DNA from: Parvularcula lutaonensis
GTDB lineage: Bacteria > Pseudomonadota > Alphaproteobacteria > Caulobacterales > Parvularculaceae
Direction of reading: 5' to 3'
DNA length: 64,000 bases
Assembly: GCF_014651915.1 (NCBI RefSeq)
Contig: NZ_BMXU01000003.1
Location: 20,840-84,839 of the forward strand
Shown here piece after piece: positions 9,865-19,052 of this stretch (position 1 is the first letter of the stretch; every line of letters starts with the position of its first letter). The notes under the pieces are model-generated. The model searched no databases. It had not been told where the DNA came from and saw nothing but the letters and a program-made list of their open reading frames with translations. Both the position numbers and the translations under genes were made by a program.

Positions 9865-10532
9865 CGGTTACTCCCCCTCTCCTGTTGGCCCCTGCTGGCA
9901 AGCCACGCAAGGATCGGCCCCTCCCCGGAAGACAGGTTCCGCCGCAGCGCATCCGCCGCCGCTTCCAGGTCGCCCCCGCGGAGGGCATCGAGGATTTGGT
10001 CGTGCTCGTCCCCGGCCCGATAGGTCTGCCGGACCTCGCGGAAGAGCGCGAGCTCGTAACGCCGTGTCCGGACCATCATCTGCTCGATCAGGCCCAGAAG
10101 CACCCGGTTGGGGCACTGGGACAGGAGCAGCCTGTGCCAGGCCTCGTCCAGCTGCACCGCCTCTGCCGGATCGGTGGTTCCCTTCAGCCGCGCATTCATC
10201 ATGGAAAGCTCGCCAAGTGTCCGGTCACGGAGCAACCCGCCAAGGCGCAGCGCCTCGGTATCGAGGATCGGCCGCACGGCGTAGAGCTGGCTGAACTCCG
10301 AACCGGTCAGCGGCGGCACGAAGAAGCCCTTGCGGGGCTTCGAGGCGAGAAGCCCCTCCGCTTCGAGCTGCAGCAGGCTCTCCCGCAATGGCGTGCGGCT
10401 CACCCCCAGATCGGACGACAGCGCGACCTCGTTCACCCGGTCGCCATCCGGGATCCGGCCGCCAAGGATCATCTCCCGAACGGCCGCTGTGATATCATCG
10501 CGGATGTTGCTGCGCTCTATTATCATGCACAC
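9861..10532 (-). CDS. GntR-family transcriptional regulator (FadR/FCD subfamily)
   Basis: About 223 residues. The N-terminal winged helix-turn-helix (ITAAVREMILGGRIPDGDRVNEVALSSDLGVSRTPLRESLLQLEAEGLL) is typical of GntR proteins, and the all-helical C-terminal domain (about 85-215, with conserved Asp/His positions such as DEAWHRLLL and EHDQILDAL) is an FCD ligand-binding domain that often binds a metal and a carboxylate. It starts at GTG 10532 or ATG 10526; no strong ribosome site marks either. It lies between panD and the serine hydrolase gene on the same strand and overlaps the latter by four bases, so it likely controls that hydrolase. The effector is unknown. Confidence 0.9.
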   Translation of the reverse strand: MCMIIERSNIRDDITAAVREMILGGRIPDGDRVNEVALSSDLGVSRTPLRESLLQLEAEGLLASKPRKGFFVPPLTGSEFSQLYAVRPILDTEALRLGGLLRDRTLGELSMMNARLKGTTDPAEAVQLDEAWHRLLLSQCPNRVLLGLIEQMMVRTRRYELALFREVRQTYRAGDEHDQILDALRGGDLEAAADALRRNLSSGEGPILAWLASRGQQERGSNR

Positions 10533-10544
10533 CGCATACTACAC

Positions 10545-10556
10545 ACTGCATACAGT
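10545..10556. promoter_or_regulatory. Possible GntR operator
   Basis: ACTGCATACAGT is a near-perfect palindrome (10 of 12 positions symmetric), 13 bases ahead of the GntR start, and GCATAC recurs at 10534-10539. A position just upstream of the regulator gene suits autoregulation. No binding data; other imperfect palindromes exist in the window. Confidence 0.35.
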
Positions 10557-10594
10557 CGACAACACTGACGAACATGCGCTGTCTTCGAGGGGCC

Positions 10595-10957
10595 TCAGCC
10601 CTTGATGACGTCCTTGATGGTGTTGTCTTCATTCATCAGCACGACGGTCGGCTCGTGCTCCAGCGCCTCGTCGGCATCGACGTCACAGAAAGCAGCGATG
10701 ATGACCCGGTCGCCCACATGGGCGTGGCGCGCCGCCGCGCCGTTCAGCATGATCTGGCCGCTGCCCGGCTCACCGGCCAGGGCATAGGTCGTCAGACGGG
10801 CGCCATTGGTGATGTTCCAGACATCGACCCGCTCATTGGGCAGGATGCCCGCCGCTTCGAGCAGTTCGGAATCGATCGCGATCGACCCCTCATAGTGAAG
10901 GTCGGTCATGGTGAGCGTAGCCTGGTGCAGCTTCGCCTTCAGCATCGACAGACGCAT
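10595..10957 (-). CDS. panD: Aspartate 1-decarboxylase
   Basis: 120-residue pyruvoyl enzyme that makes beta-alanine from L-aspartate for pantothenate and CoA synthesis. The self-cleavage site YEGS is present, with Gly24-Ser25 exactly where the proenzyme is split to form the pyruvoyl group. Conserved catalytic segments follow: [18 protein letters not shown] (including Arg and Tyr of the active site) and [22 protein letters not shown]. The length equals that of the family. It is upstream of, and on the same strand as, the GntR gene but separated by 62 bases, so it is probably its own unit. Confidence 0.96.
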   Translation of the reverse strand: MRLSMLKAKLHQATLTMTDLHYEGSIAIDSELLEAAGILPNERVDVWNITNGARLTTYALAGEPGSGQIMLNGAAARHAHVGDRVIIAAFCDVDADEALEHEPTVVLMNEDNTIKDVIKG

Positions 10958-11311
10958 GGCATCTCCCCGGGCAGCACGCCCTTGTACAACGTGCCCAATA
11001 GCAGACAGCGCCTATGCTGCAACTGCGTTCTACCCTTAAGAATCCTTTGGCCTACACCCGTTTTGCGTGTGGCCGATTGCCGACTTCACAACTTACCTTA
11101 AGTGCGCCAGTCCGTTCAATTGTGAAACAATCACGCCGAAACCCGCATGTTTGCTAGCGTGACTGTGTCACCCACCCTTCCGGAGGCTCAAGATTTCTCG
11201 GCTGTAACTGTGTCTTATGGTTGCATAAAAATGAAAACTCTGCACTAACTTCCGTGTAACCATGGCAGAGTTCCGCGCGGCCCCCTCCCGCGTCGGGTTC
11301 GAGGAAGCGTG
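10958..11311. other. Intergenic region upstream of the DLHIDPL-repeat protein gene
   Basis: 354 bases between divergent panD and the repeat-protein gene, with no believable open frame. It contains two short dyads, TTGTgaaACAA (11120-11130) and GTGACtgtGTCAC (11159-11171), either of which could be an operator, and the run ahead of the coding region is AT-richer than its surroundings (around 11215-11255). The ribosome site GAGGAAG lies at 11301-11307. Confidence 0.4.
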
Positions 11312-14300
11312 ATGAAAAAGTTTTTTCTAAGTTCTGGTGTTATCGCTCTCGCGATTGGTAGCGCGGCTTCAGCGGCTGATACCGCATCGTTCACCCCGCA
11401 GGATCTGCACATCGACCCGCTCGATCTGCATATTGATCCGCTGGATCTCCACATTGATCCCCTCGACCTGCATATTGATCCCTTGGATCTGCACATCGAT
11501 CCGCTTCAGAAGATACTCAGCACAAGGATCTTCGAGGCAAACGACCTGCACATCGATCCGTTAGCGTTGCACCTGGACGTGCTGGACCTGCATATCGACC
11601 CGCTCGATCTGCATATTGATCCGCTGGATCTCCACATCGATCCCCTCGACCTGCATATCGACCCGCTGAAGCTCGGGGCGCTGGCGATGCACTGGGACTC
11701 CCTCTCGGGCAACCAGGCGATGCTGTCGGGAGGGGCCGATCTTTTCTGGGGCACCTTCCAGCCCATGGATCTGCATATCGATCCGCTCGATCTGCACATT
11801 GATCCGTTGGACCTGCATATTGATCCGCTGGCGTTGCACCTGGACGTGCTGGACCTGCATATCGACCCGCTCGATCTGCATATTGATCCGCTGGATCTCC
11901 ACATCGATCCCCTCGACCTGCATATCGATCCGCTTGCAGCCTGGTTCGATCCGTCGAGGAGCCTAACGGCGGCTCATTTGTGGATCGATCCTCTGGATCT
12001 GCATATCGATCCGCTTGACCTGCACATCGATCCCTTGGATCTGCATATCGATCCCCTCGACCTGCACATTGATCCTCTGGACCTGCACATCGATCCGCTG
12101 GCGATGCAGCTCCAAGCGCTGGCGCTCCATCTCGATGTCCTCGACCTGCATATTGATCCGCTGGATCTGCATATCGATCCCCTGGATCTCCACATCGATC
12201 CCCTCGACCTGCATATCGATCCTCTGGACCTGCATATCGACCCGCTGGCGATGCAGCTGCAGGCACGGGCGCTCCATCTCGATGTCCTCGACCTGCATAT
12301 TGATCCGCTGGATCTCCACATCGATCCCCTCGACCTGCACATCGACCCGCTGGATCTCCACATCGACCCTCTGGTCTTGAACAGCCTTCTCGCTTTCGAA
12401 CGGCTTAGTGATCCTTCGCAGGCTGACAATCTCCACCTGATATTGGAGCCTCTGCAGCAACTTGGTGCGATCGCTGACCAGCTGGACGTCCTCCACGCCC
12501 GGCTCAGCGCGCTTGATGTCGAAACCCTCGACCTTCACATCGATCCGCTCGCCGAAGGGCAGGTCCAATCCATCCTCGGCGCGCTCGAAGGCATTCAGGG
12601 CCTGTCCGCCCAGTTGCGGCAGATCGGTGAGATCGCCATCGCTGTCACCAACGCCTACGATCAGTACCAGGCGCTCTACGCGCGTGCAGAGGCCAGCTAT
12701 GGCGCGCTTATCGAAGGTGAGACGGGCAAGGGCTTCGAGGACGGGTTCCTCACCGGATTCCTCGCCAAGCACGGCCTGTCGGGCGACGGCTTCATCGACT
12801 TCCTCCAGATGTCGGAAGGAGAGCGCGCCCAATTCCTGATCGACCTCAACGATCAGCTCTTCACCTTTGCTGGGGTCGACCACCCGGATCACTGGATGGG
12901 CGCTGTCAACTGGTCGCCGCGTCTGTCGGAGGTCGCGGGCTTTGGCGAAGGCGTCACCATCGGCGTGGTGGACCAGGCCTTCGCAGGAAATGGCGCGCTG
13001 GGCGATGCACCCGAGACGCTGGGTGCCATCGTCGAAGGGCAGGATCACGGCCTCGCGGTCACCGGCGTCCTTGCCGGCGCGCTCGACGGCGAAGGCGTCA
13101 TGGGCGTTGCTCCCGAGGCGTCCATCGTGCTCGCCAACCCCTTCGACCGGCAGTCCGAAGCCGACGAGAAATCGGTGATGCGCGCCATTCGCCGCGTCGG
13201 CCAATCCGGTGCCAGCATCATCAACCTGTCCCTCGGCGAGGAAGGCGCCGCCTTCTCGGAGGGCTGGGCAGAGGTGTTCCAGAACGCTGGCGTCCAAAGC
13301 GCGACCGATAGCGCGCTCTTCGTCATGGCCGCGGGCAACACCGGCGTCGAGCAGGACTACGACGTCGATATGGCCGGCACCAACGGCGCCATCGAGCGGC
13401 TCATCCTCGTCGGCTCGATCGACCCCAGCGGCGACATCGCAAGTTTCTCGAACACCCCAGGGGATGCCTGCTTCACCACGGCCGATGGCTGCACGCCCAT
13501 GATGGAGCGTTTCCTCGTTGCCCCCGGACAGCAGATTCTCGTCTCCACCCCGGACGGCGTTGGTCGTGCCTCGGGCACCAGCTTCGCAACACCGATGGTC
13601 TCTGGTGCGGCCGCGCTCCTGCAGAGCCGCTGGGCTTGGCTGGCTGACAACCCTGAGGCCACCGCCGAGATCCTTTTCCGGTCGGCCGACGATCTCGGTG
13701 CGCCGGGCGTCGATGAAGTCTTCGGCTGGGGGCTTCTCAACATCAGCGCGTCGCAGCGTCCGCTCGATGCTGGTGCCCTCTTCTTCCGTACGGGCGGTGG
13801 GGATCGTTCGATCACCAATGCCGGATTCACCCCGAACCTTATGGCCCGCGTGAACCGGGGGGCCACGGTCACCGTCTTCGAAACCGTCGGCGACACCTTC
13901 CGCGACTTCAAAATCCCCGTCGGCGTCCTCGAGGCTGGCGTCATCGATCCCCGCGTCACGCTCCAGAACGACGCCGAGGCCTATTTCGGTGACCGCGTCG
14001 GTGCTTCATCTGGACAGAACCAGGCTGTCGCGGGTCTCTCCTTCTCCGGATCAGGCCGCTTCAGCGACGTGGCGCCGAAAGGAACAGTCGCGTTTGGCGG
14101 CCAGGACGCAGGCTGGGTCCTGTCGCTTGAAGCCCGTGAACCCTCCCACGGTCTCGTCGTCCCCGAAGGCGACCTCGCCTTTGAGACCCACGCCACGCTC
14201 GAGGCTACGGAAACCGGGATGACCTTCCGCTTCGGCCATGGTGACGGGGCGCTCGGCTTCTCCGGTTCGGCTTTCGGTCTGACGTCCGACCACGACATCC

Positions 14301-15100
14301 GCACGGGCGGTGTCAATCCGATGCTTGGCCTCGCTTCGGGCGGTGCCTACTTCCAGGCGCAGCTCCCTGTGACGGAAAGGCTGACCCTCTCCGGCGGCGT
14401 TTCGTCCCGTGATCGTGCCGACCTCGTACTCAACCCGTTCTCGGGTGAAATCTCCGAACGTGTCGCCGGAACTGAAGGCTACAGCGCTGCAGCTGCCAAC
14501 GCCGCGATCGTCTATTCGATGTCTGACCGCTTGACCCTCAATGTCGGCGTCACTGCCTTGCGCGAGACCGATGGCTTCCTCGGCGGCCAGTCCGTCGGCG
14601 CCCTCAGCTTCGGCGAGCAGGCTCTCAGCCGATCGGTCACGGTCGGTTTTGACAGCGATCTGGGCGCCGGTTTCAACGTCGCCGTCAGTGCAACCGCGGG
14701 CCGGACCACGGGTCGTGGTTCGGATGACGGCCTTCTCGCGGTTGGTGACGAAGGCGTTGTTTCGACCGCTTACCAGGCCGCGCTCGGGAAAACGGGGGTG
14801 TTTGGCGATGACGACCGCCTCCGCATCTCCTTCGCTCAGCCGCTCCACATCGAGGAAGGCAGTCTCGCCGTTCAAAGCCTGGGCGTGATCGACCGCCAGA
14901 CCGGCACGCTCGGCCTGATGCCTGATACCATCGGCCTTGGATCGGCGGACCGTCGCTATGTCGGCGAAGTGCTCTATGGCCGACCCGTCTTCGATGGTCG
15001 CGCCCAATTGTCTTTCTTCGGGCAGGTCGACACGAGTCCCTTCCTGTCACCCGGTGAAGCAGCCACAACCGGAGGCCTGCGCTTCTCGATCGGCTTCTAA
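11312..15100 (+). CDS. DLHIDPL-repeat subtilisin-like serine peptidase with outer-membrane barrel (autotransporter-like)
   Basis: 1262 residues from ATG 11312 (GAGGAAG just upstream; a GTG lies one codon earlier). Signal peptide 1-22. Residues 31-354 consist almost entirely of the heptapeptide DLHIDPL, 31 exact copies in tandem blocks, spaced by variants such as ALHLDVL and AMQLQA(L/R); a 32nd copy occurs further on near residue 410. A peptidase S8 domain follows (about 540-805): Asp554 in VVDQAF, His579 in DHGLAVTGV and Ser757 in GTSFATPMVSGAAA form a complete triad. The last ~300 residues are Gly/Ser-rich beta-strand sequence ending LRFSIGF, like an autotransporter translocator. Family knowledge: S8 autotransporters mature surface proteins. 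The role of the repeat is unknown. A perfect terminator follows the gene. Confidence 0.9.
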   Translation: MKKFFLSSGVIALAIGSAASAADTASFTPQDLHIDPLDLHIDPLDLHIDPLDLHIDPLDLHIDPLQKILSTRIFEANDLHIDPLALHLDVLDLHIDPLDLHIDPLDLHIDPLDLHIDPLKLGALAMHWDSLSGNQAMLSGGADLFWGTFQPMDLHIDPLDLHIDPLDLHIDPLALHLDVLDLHIDPLDLHIDPLDLHIDPLDLHIDPLAAWFDPSRSLTAAHLWIDPLDLHIDPLDLHIDPLDLHIDPLDLHIDPLDLHIDPLAMQLQALALHLDVLDLHIDPLDLHIDPLDLHIDPLDLHIDPLDLHIDPLAMQLQARALHLDVLDLHIDPLDLHIDPLDLHIDPLDLHIDPLVLNSLLAFERLSDPSQADNLHLILEPLQQLGAIADQLDVLHARLSALDVETLDLHIDPLAEGQVQSILGALEGIQGLSAQLRQIGEIAIAVTNAYDQYQALYARAEASYGALIEGETGKGFEDGFLTGFLAKHGLSGDGFIDFLQMSEGERAQFLIDLNDQLFTFAGVDHPDHWMGAVNWSPRLSEVAGFGEGVTIGVVDQAFAGNGALGDAPETLGAIVEGQDHGLAVTGVLAGALDGEGVMGVAPEASIVLANPFDRQSEADEKSVMRAIRRVGQSGASIINLSLGEEGAAFSEGWAEVFQNAGVQSATDSALFVMAAGNTGVEQDYDVDMAGTNGAIERLILVGSIDPSGDIASFSNTPGDACFTTADGCTPMMERFLVAPGQQILVSTPDGVGRASGTSFATPMVSGAAALLQSRWAWLADNPEATAEILFRSADDLGAPGVDEVFGWGLLNISASQRPLDAGALFFRTGGGDRSITNAGFTPNLMARVNRGATVTVFETVGDTFRDFKIPVGVLEAGVIDPRVTLQNDAEAYFGDRVGASSGQNQAVAGLSFSGSGRFSDVAPKGTVAFGGQDAGWVLSLEAREPSHGLVVPEGDLAFETHATLEATETGMTFRFGHGDGALGFSGSAFGLTSDHDIRTGGVNPMLGLASGGAYFQAQLPVTERLTLSGGVSSRDRADLVLNPFSGEISERVAGTEGYSAAAANAAIVYSMSDRLTLNVGVTALRETDGFLGGQSVGALSFGEQALSRSVTVGFDSDLGAGFNVAVSATAGRTTGRGSDDGLLAVGDEGVVSTAYQAALGKTGVFGDDDRLRISFAQPLHIEEGSLAVQSLGVIDRQTGTLGLMPDTIGLGSADRRYVGEVLYGRPVFDGRAQLSFFGQVDTSPFLSPGEAATTGGLRFSIGF
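11402..12373 (+). repeat. In-frame 21-bp tandem repeat array encoding DLHIDPL
   Basis: 324 codons made of blocks of 5, 1, 4, 3, 4, 5, 5 and 4 exact DLHIDPL units (31 in the array), separated by degenerate units (ALHLDVL four times, AMQLQAL/AMQLQAR) and three short linkers. Codons vary freely between units (GAT/GAC, CTG/CTC, CAC/CAT, ATC/ATT, CCG/CCC/CCT) while the peptide does not change. A 98-base stretch is duplicated exactly (11564-11661 and 11831-11928). Because the unit length is a multiple of three, several other frames are also open; those are shadows. Confidence 0.97.
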
Positions 15101-15123
15101 CTGCGGCGACATCCGGAACGACG

Positions 15124-15153
15124 AAGCCCGGCTCATATGAGCCGGGCTTTTTT
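15124..15153 (+). terminator. Rho-independent terminator after the repeat-protein gene
   Basis: A perfect 26-base palindrome with arms AAGCCCGGCTCAT and its complement, followed by a T run of six, 23 bases after the stop codon. Confidence 0.9.
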
Positions 15154-15281
15154 CATTCGGAGCCTTGGGTGATCCACCGTGACAACCGGTGCAAATGCCT
15201 GCAACGCTTGATCGTCGGGCCAGACAGAAGAGAAATCTTAACCACAACTCGGCAAGACGAGGCTCGTTGTTCGAGGCGATA

Positions 15282-17780
15282 ATGAGGGTTTGGACATTAC
15301 AGCTGGCCGCTGCTGCGCTGATCGCCATCAGTGCGATTCTTCCTGCCCGTTCATATGCACTCCAGGCCGGTGACACCCCGGATGCCCTGCTCGACCAGGC
15401 CCAAGCAACCCTCGTGTCGGAGACGGAATCCGGTCTCGCGCTTGCCCGCAGGGCCGAGGCTGCCGAACGTGCGAGTCCCCAGCCGAGGCCTGACATCCTC
15501 CTGCGTGCCGCCTGGCTCGAAGGCGAAGCCCTTTTCCGTCTGGGGCGCGTCGACGAGGCCGCCATTCACCTCGAAGACGCCCTCAACCGGACGCCGCCAA
15601 CCAATTCTGACATCTATGGCAAGCTCCTCATCGCGTCAGGCCGCGTCGCCCGGGCCCGTGGAGACAATGGACTGGCGCTGAAGAATTTCCAGGATGCCTT
15701 CGCGGTCTTCTCGGAGACACAGAACCGCCGCTACATGGCCATCGCGCTGCAAAGCGTGGGCACGCTCTACACCAATGCCCGGCAGTATGAGCGCGCGATC
15801 GAATATGACGAGCGCGCCGCTGCGATCTACCCCGACGACGCAATGATCCGCATCGCTTCGCTCAAAAACCGCGGCAACGCTTACCGCTATCTCGGCCGGT
15901 TCGACGAAGCACGCGTCATGCTGACCGAAGCGCTCAGCACCGAAGCCGTGCAGGGTATTCCCAGCATCGCGGTGCGAATCTACACCAATCTCGCAGCGCT
16001 GGAATTCGATGCGGGAAACATGGCGAGCGCCAAGCGCGCCGTCGAGAGCATCAAGCGCCTCATCGAAGAGAACGAAGCGATTCGTATGCCTGTCGTGGCC
16101 TCGGCGATCGAAGCGTCGATCCTCGCGAGCGAAGGAGGAACGCAGGAGGCCGCGGCGCTTCTCGACGCGGCTTTCGAAGGGGTCGACCTGACCCAGACGA
16201 GCGAGGACTTCAAATCTGCACACGAGCGCGCCTATGAAGTCTACAGCCGTGCCGATCGTCCGCGTGCGGCGCTCGCGCACCTTGAGGCATTCAAGCGGCT
16301 CGAGGACATCGAGCGAGATATCGCCGCCTCTGCCAATCTTGCGCTGATGAATGCCGAGTTCGAGCTCTCCAACAAGGAGCTCACCATTGCCAATCTCCGT
16401 TCCGAACGCCTCGAGGCCGACGTCGCCTTAATCAAGGCACGCCGACAGCAGGAGCAGGGCATCGCCGCAGCGATCATCCTTCTGGCCATCGCCATCAGTG
16501 CCTTCTTCATCTGGCAGACGATGCAGTCTAGCCGTGTGCGGAGAATAACCGAGAGACTCAACAAGGAACTCGAAGGTGTCAACCAGAAGCTCCGTCGCTC
16601 CAATATCGAATTGGAGAAGGCAAACTCTGCCAAGACCGAGTTCCTCGCCACGACCAGCCATGAAGTTCGTACCCCGCTCAATGCAGTCATCAACCTGACC
16701 GCCGCAGTTCTCGATAACAACGATCTTGGTCCGGATGCGAAGAAAAAACTTTCGACAGCCCTGAAGTCTGCAGAACACCTCCACGAAATCGTCAGTGATG
16801 TGCTCGATGTTGCGCGCTTCGAAGGGAAGCGGGTCAAGGCGCATGTCACGGAGGTTGACCTGCCTGATACCGTCGTTGACGTGGTCAACCTCTGGCGTCC
16901 CAAGGCAGAGGAAAAAGGACTCACCTTCGAGACCGATATCGATATCCGCTGCGATCGTTTCCAGACGGACGAGAAGCTGCTGCGGCAGCTCCTTTCCAAC
17001 CTTCTGTCGAACGCCATCAAGTTCACCTCCGAGGGGGTCGTGAAGATGAAGGTCCAGGGCGGGATAGACATGCCGCTCAGGATCGAAATCAGCGACACCG
17101 GCATCGGAATAGCCAAGGAAGACCAAAAGGTCATCTTCGAGAGCTTCCGCCAGGTTGAAACTGGTGGCACTCGGAGCTTTGGCGGCACCGGACTGGGACT
17201 TGCAATTTGCCGCCAGATCACCGGCCTTCTCGGCGGTAGCATTACAGTTGAGAGTGACGCAGGCGAAGGCTCGACGTTCACAGTCGAGCTACCCGTCCAG
17301 GCTTCAGTCGATACGAGTGCGTCTGACAAGGCGCCGACCGCCGAGGAGCTCGTGGACATCGACAAGACACTGTCCGGGCTTCGGGTCCTCGCAGCGGAGG
17401 ACAATGCGGTGAACGCCATGGTGATCCAGGCCATTCTCAAGACGAAGGTCGAGACACTGACGATTGTCGAGAACGGCCTTGAGGCGGTGAACGCGGTCAT
17501 CGATGGCGATTTCGACGTGGTTCTCATGGACAAACAGATGCCGGTCATGGACGGCGTGGAAGCCATACGGCGAATCCGATCCATTGGCGGGGCTGCGGCG
17601 AATATCCCGATTATCGCGGTCACTGCGGACGCGTTCAGCGCGGCGCGGGAGGAGCTCATTCAGGCGGGTGCGGACGATTACCTCTCGAAGCCCGTCAAGC
17701 CGGACGACCTCAAACGATCGATCGCCCAAACACTCGCGCGCCAGAAAAAGGGGACAGACGCAGCGGCATCGGCTAAGTGA
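15282..17780 (+). CDS. Hybrid sensor histidine kinase with TPR sensor region and receiver domain
   Basis: 832 residues. Signal or anchor segment 1-27, a predicted periplasmic helical-repeat (TPR) region about 35-350, a transmembrane helix near 393-414 (GIAAAIILLAIAISAFFIW), a short coiled coil, then HisKA with the phosphorylated His460 in TTSHEVRTPLN, HATPase_c with NLLSNAIKF, DTGIGIA and GGTGLGLAI, and a C-terminal receiver domain with Asp750 in VLMDKQMPVMDG and Lys in YLSKPVKP. The start is ATG 15282, where the hydrophobic leader begins; a longer frame from 15189 has no leader. Its stop overlaps a possible nagA start (GTGA), so it may belong with the peptidoglycan-recycling genes. There is no output DNA-binding domain, so the partner is elsewhere. 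Confidence 0.92.
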   Translation: MRVWTLQLAAAALIAISAILPARSYALQAGDTPDALLDQAQATLVSETESGLALARRAEAAERASPQPRPDILLRAAWLEGEALFRLGRVDEAAIHLEDALNRTPPTNSDIYGKLLIASGRVARARGDNGLALKNFQDAFAVFSETQNRRYMAIALQSVGTLYTNARQYERAIEYDERAAAIYPDDAMIRIASLKNRGNAYRYLGRFDEARVMLTEALSTEAVQGIPSIAVRIYTNLAALEFDAGNMASAKRAVESIKRLIEENEAIRMPVVASAIEASILASEGGTQEAAALLDAAFEGVDLTQTSEDFKSAHERAYEVYSRADRPRAALAHLEAFKRLEDIERDIAASANLALMNAEFELSNKELTIANLRSERLEADVALIKARRQQEQGIAAAIILLAIAISAFFIWQTMQSSRVRRITERLNKELEGVNQKLRRSNIELEKANSAKTEFLATTSHEVRTPLNAVINLTAAVLDNNDLGPDAKKKLSTALKSAEHLHEIVSDVLDVARFEGKRVKAHVTEVDLPDTVVDVVNLWRPKAEEKGLTFETDIDIRCDRFQTDEKLLRQLLSNLLSNAIKFTSEGVVKMKVQGGIDMPLRIEISDTGIGIAKEDQKVIFESFRQVETGGTRSFGGTGLGLAICRQITGLLGGSITVESDAGEGSTFTVELPVQASVDTSASDKAPTAEELVDIDKTLSGLRVLAAEDNAVNAMVIQAILKTKVETLTIVENGLEAVNAVIDGDFDVVLMDKQMPVMDGVEAIRRIRSIGGAAANIPIIAVTADAFSAAREELIQAGADDYLSKPVKPDDLKRSIAQTLARQKKGTDAAASAK

Positions 17781-17806
17781 CCGAGCGCAAGAGCGGAGCC
17801 CAGAGC

Positions 17807-18949
17807 ATGACTCCCACCGCCCTGATTGGCGGCACCCTTCTCCTTCCCGACCGGTGTCTGGAAGGTCACGCCCTTGTCGTGAGCGCCGGAAAAATCACGA
17901 AGGTCTGTGCTAACGCTGATCTTCCGGCCGGTGTTGTGCAACGGGATATTGCCGGCTTGACCGTTGCTCCGGGCTTCATTGACCTCCAGGTCAATGGCGG
18001 AGGCGGTGTCCTGTTCAATGACGATCCCTCCCTGGAGGCGATCAAGGCGATCGGCGCTGCGCATCGCAACTTTGGCACAACATCATTCCTCCCTACACTG
18101 ATATCCGATACAGTTGAGAAGATCGACCTTGCCCTGATAGCCGCTGAGCAGGGGCTTGCGGAAAACACTCCCGGACTCATCGGTATTCATCTTGAGGGAC
18201 CGTTTCTCAGCCCACAGAGGCACGGCATCCACAATCCCGCCCACTTCCAGACACCTGACGCCGAATTGCTCGATCGCCTGAAAGCCCCGAAGGGCGGATC
18301 CTTGATGATGACACTTGCCCCCGAGGAGGTCCCGGCCAAGCTGTTGCGGCAGCTTTCCTCCCGCGGCGTGAAGCTCGCGGCGGGCCACACTGCTGCGACC
18401 TATGCGCAGACAGTTGACGCGCTCAAGGCGGGCGTCACCGGGTTCACGCATCTCTTCAACGCCATGCCCCCCATGCTCAGCCGGGCACCGGGCCCGGTTG
18501 CGGCTGCGCTCGAGAGCGAAGCATGGTGCACACTGATCGCCGATGGCCATCATGTCGACGACGCCATGCTCCGCCTCGCCATTCGCGCCAAGGCAGACGG
18601 ACGCATGATCTTCGTCACGGACGCTATGAGCTGCGCGGGGACGGACGCGACCAGTTTCCAGTTCGACGGGAAAACGATCCGTGTCAGGGACGGCCGGTGC
18701 GAGGACGATGCAGGGACGCTAGCCGGATCCAATCTCACGATGATCGATGCGGTACGCCGAGGGGTCCGTGAACTCGACCTGCCCCTTCACATCGCGGTCA
18801 ACATGGCGACTTTCCAACCGGCGAGCTTCCTTGGCATCGAGGCAGAGCGCGGCTCGCTTAAACCGGGCAGCCGTGCCGACCTCGTCTTCCTCAATGGGGC
18901 ATTGGACTTGGTTGCTGTCGTGCAGGACGGCAACCTAGAGGAACTATGA
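17807..18949 (+). CDS. nagA: N-acetylglucosamine-6-phosphate deacetylase
   Basis: 380 residues from ATG 17807 (GGAG nine bases upstream); an in-frame GTG at 17777 overlaps the kinase stop and is the alternative start. Amidohydrolase-fold enzyme that deacetylates GlcNAc-6-P to glucosamine-6-P in the cytoplasm. Visible landmarks: metal-binding glutamate in HLEGPFL, histidines in AAGHTAAT and THLFNAMPP, ADGHHV, and the catalytic aspartate in FVTDAM. First of three recycling genes (nagA, nagZ, anmK) that return cell-wall amino sugars to metabolism. Confidence 0.94.
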   Translation: MTPTALIGGTLLLPDRCLEGHALVVSAGKITKVCANADLPAGVVQRDIAGLTVAPGFIDLQVNGGGGVLFNDDPSLEAIKAIGAAHRNFGTTSFLPTLISDTVEKIDLALIAAEQGLAENTPGLIGIHLEGPFLSPQRHGIHNPAHFQTPDAELLDRLKAPKGGSLMMTLAPEEVPAKLLRQLSSRGVKLAAGHTAATYAQTVDALKAGVTGFTHLFNAMPPMLSRAPGPVAAALESEAWCTLIADGHHVDDAMLRLAIRAKADGRMIFVTDAMSCAGTDATSFQFDGKTIRVRDGRCEDDAGTLAGSNLTMIDAVRRGVRELDLPLHIAVNMATFQPASFLGIEAERGSLKPGSRADLVFLNGALDLVAVVQDGNLEEL

Positions 18950-19052
18950 GCAAAGACCGGATTGAGAGAAATAGAGTCAAATCGAACTTTCCCGGAGAGG
19001 AAACCATTCACAGCCGGTTGCTTCATGTAAAAGTCTGAAGCGGAGCGAGGCC

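Noticed and set aside
11402..12373. Regular 21-base repeats resembling a CRISPR-like or minisatellite array
   Set aside because: Units are contiguous without unique spacers, keep one reading frame, and encode an invariant peptide within a long gene with signal peptide.
11963..13297. Long antisense open frame (over 400 codons) across the repeat region
   Set aside because: A 21-base period keeps several frames open by chance. The product is low-complexity, without start signals, and opposite a gene with a full catalytic triad.
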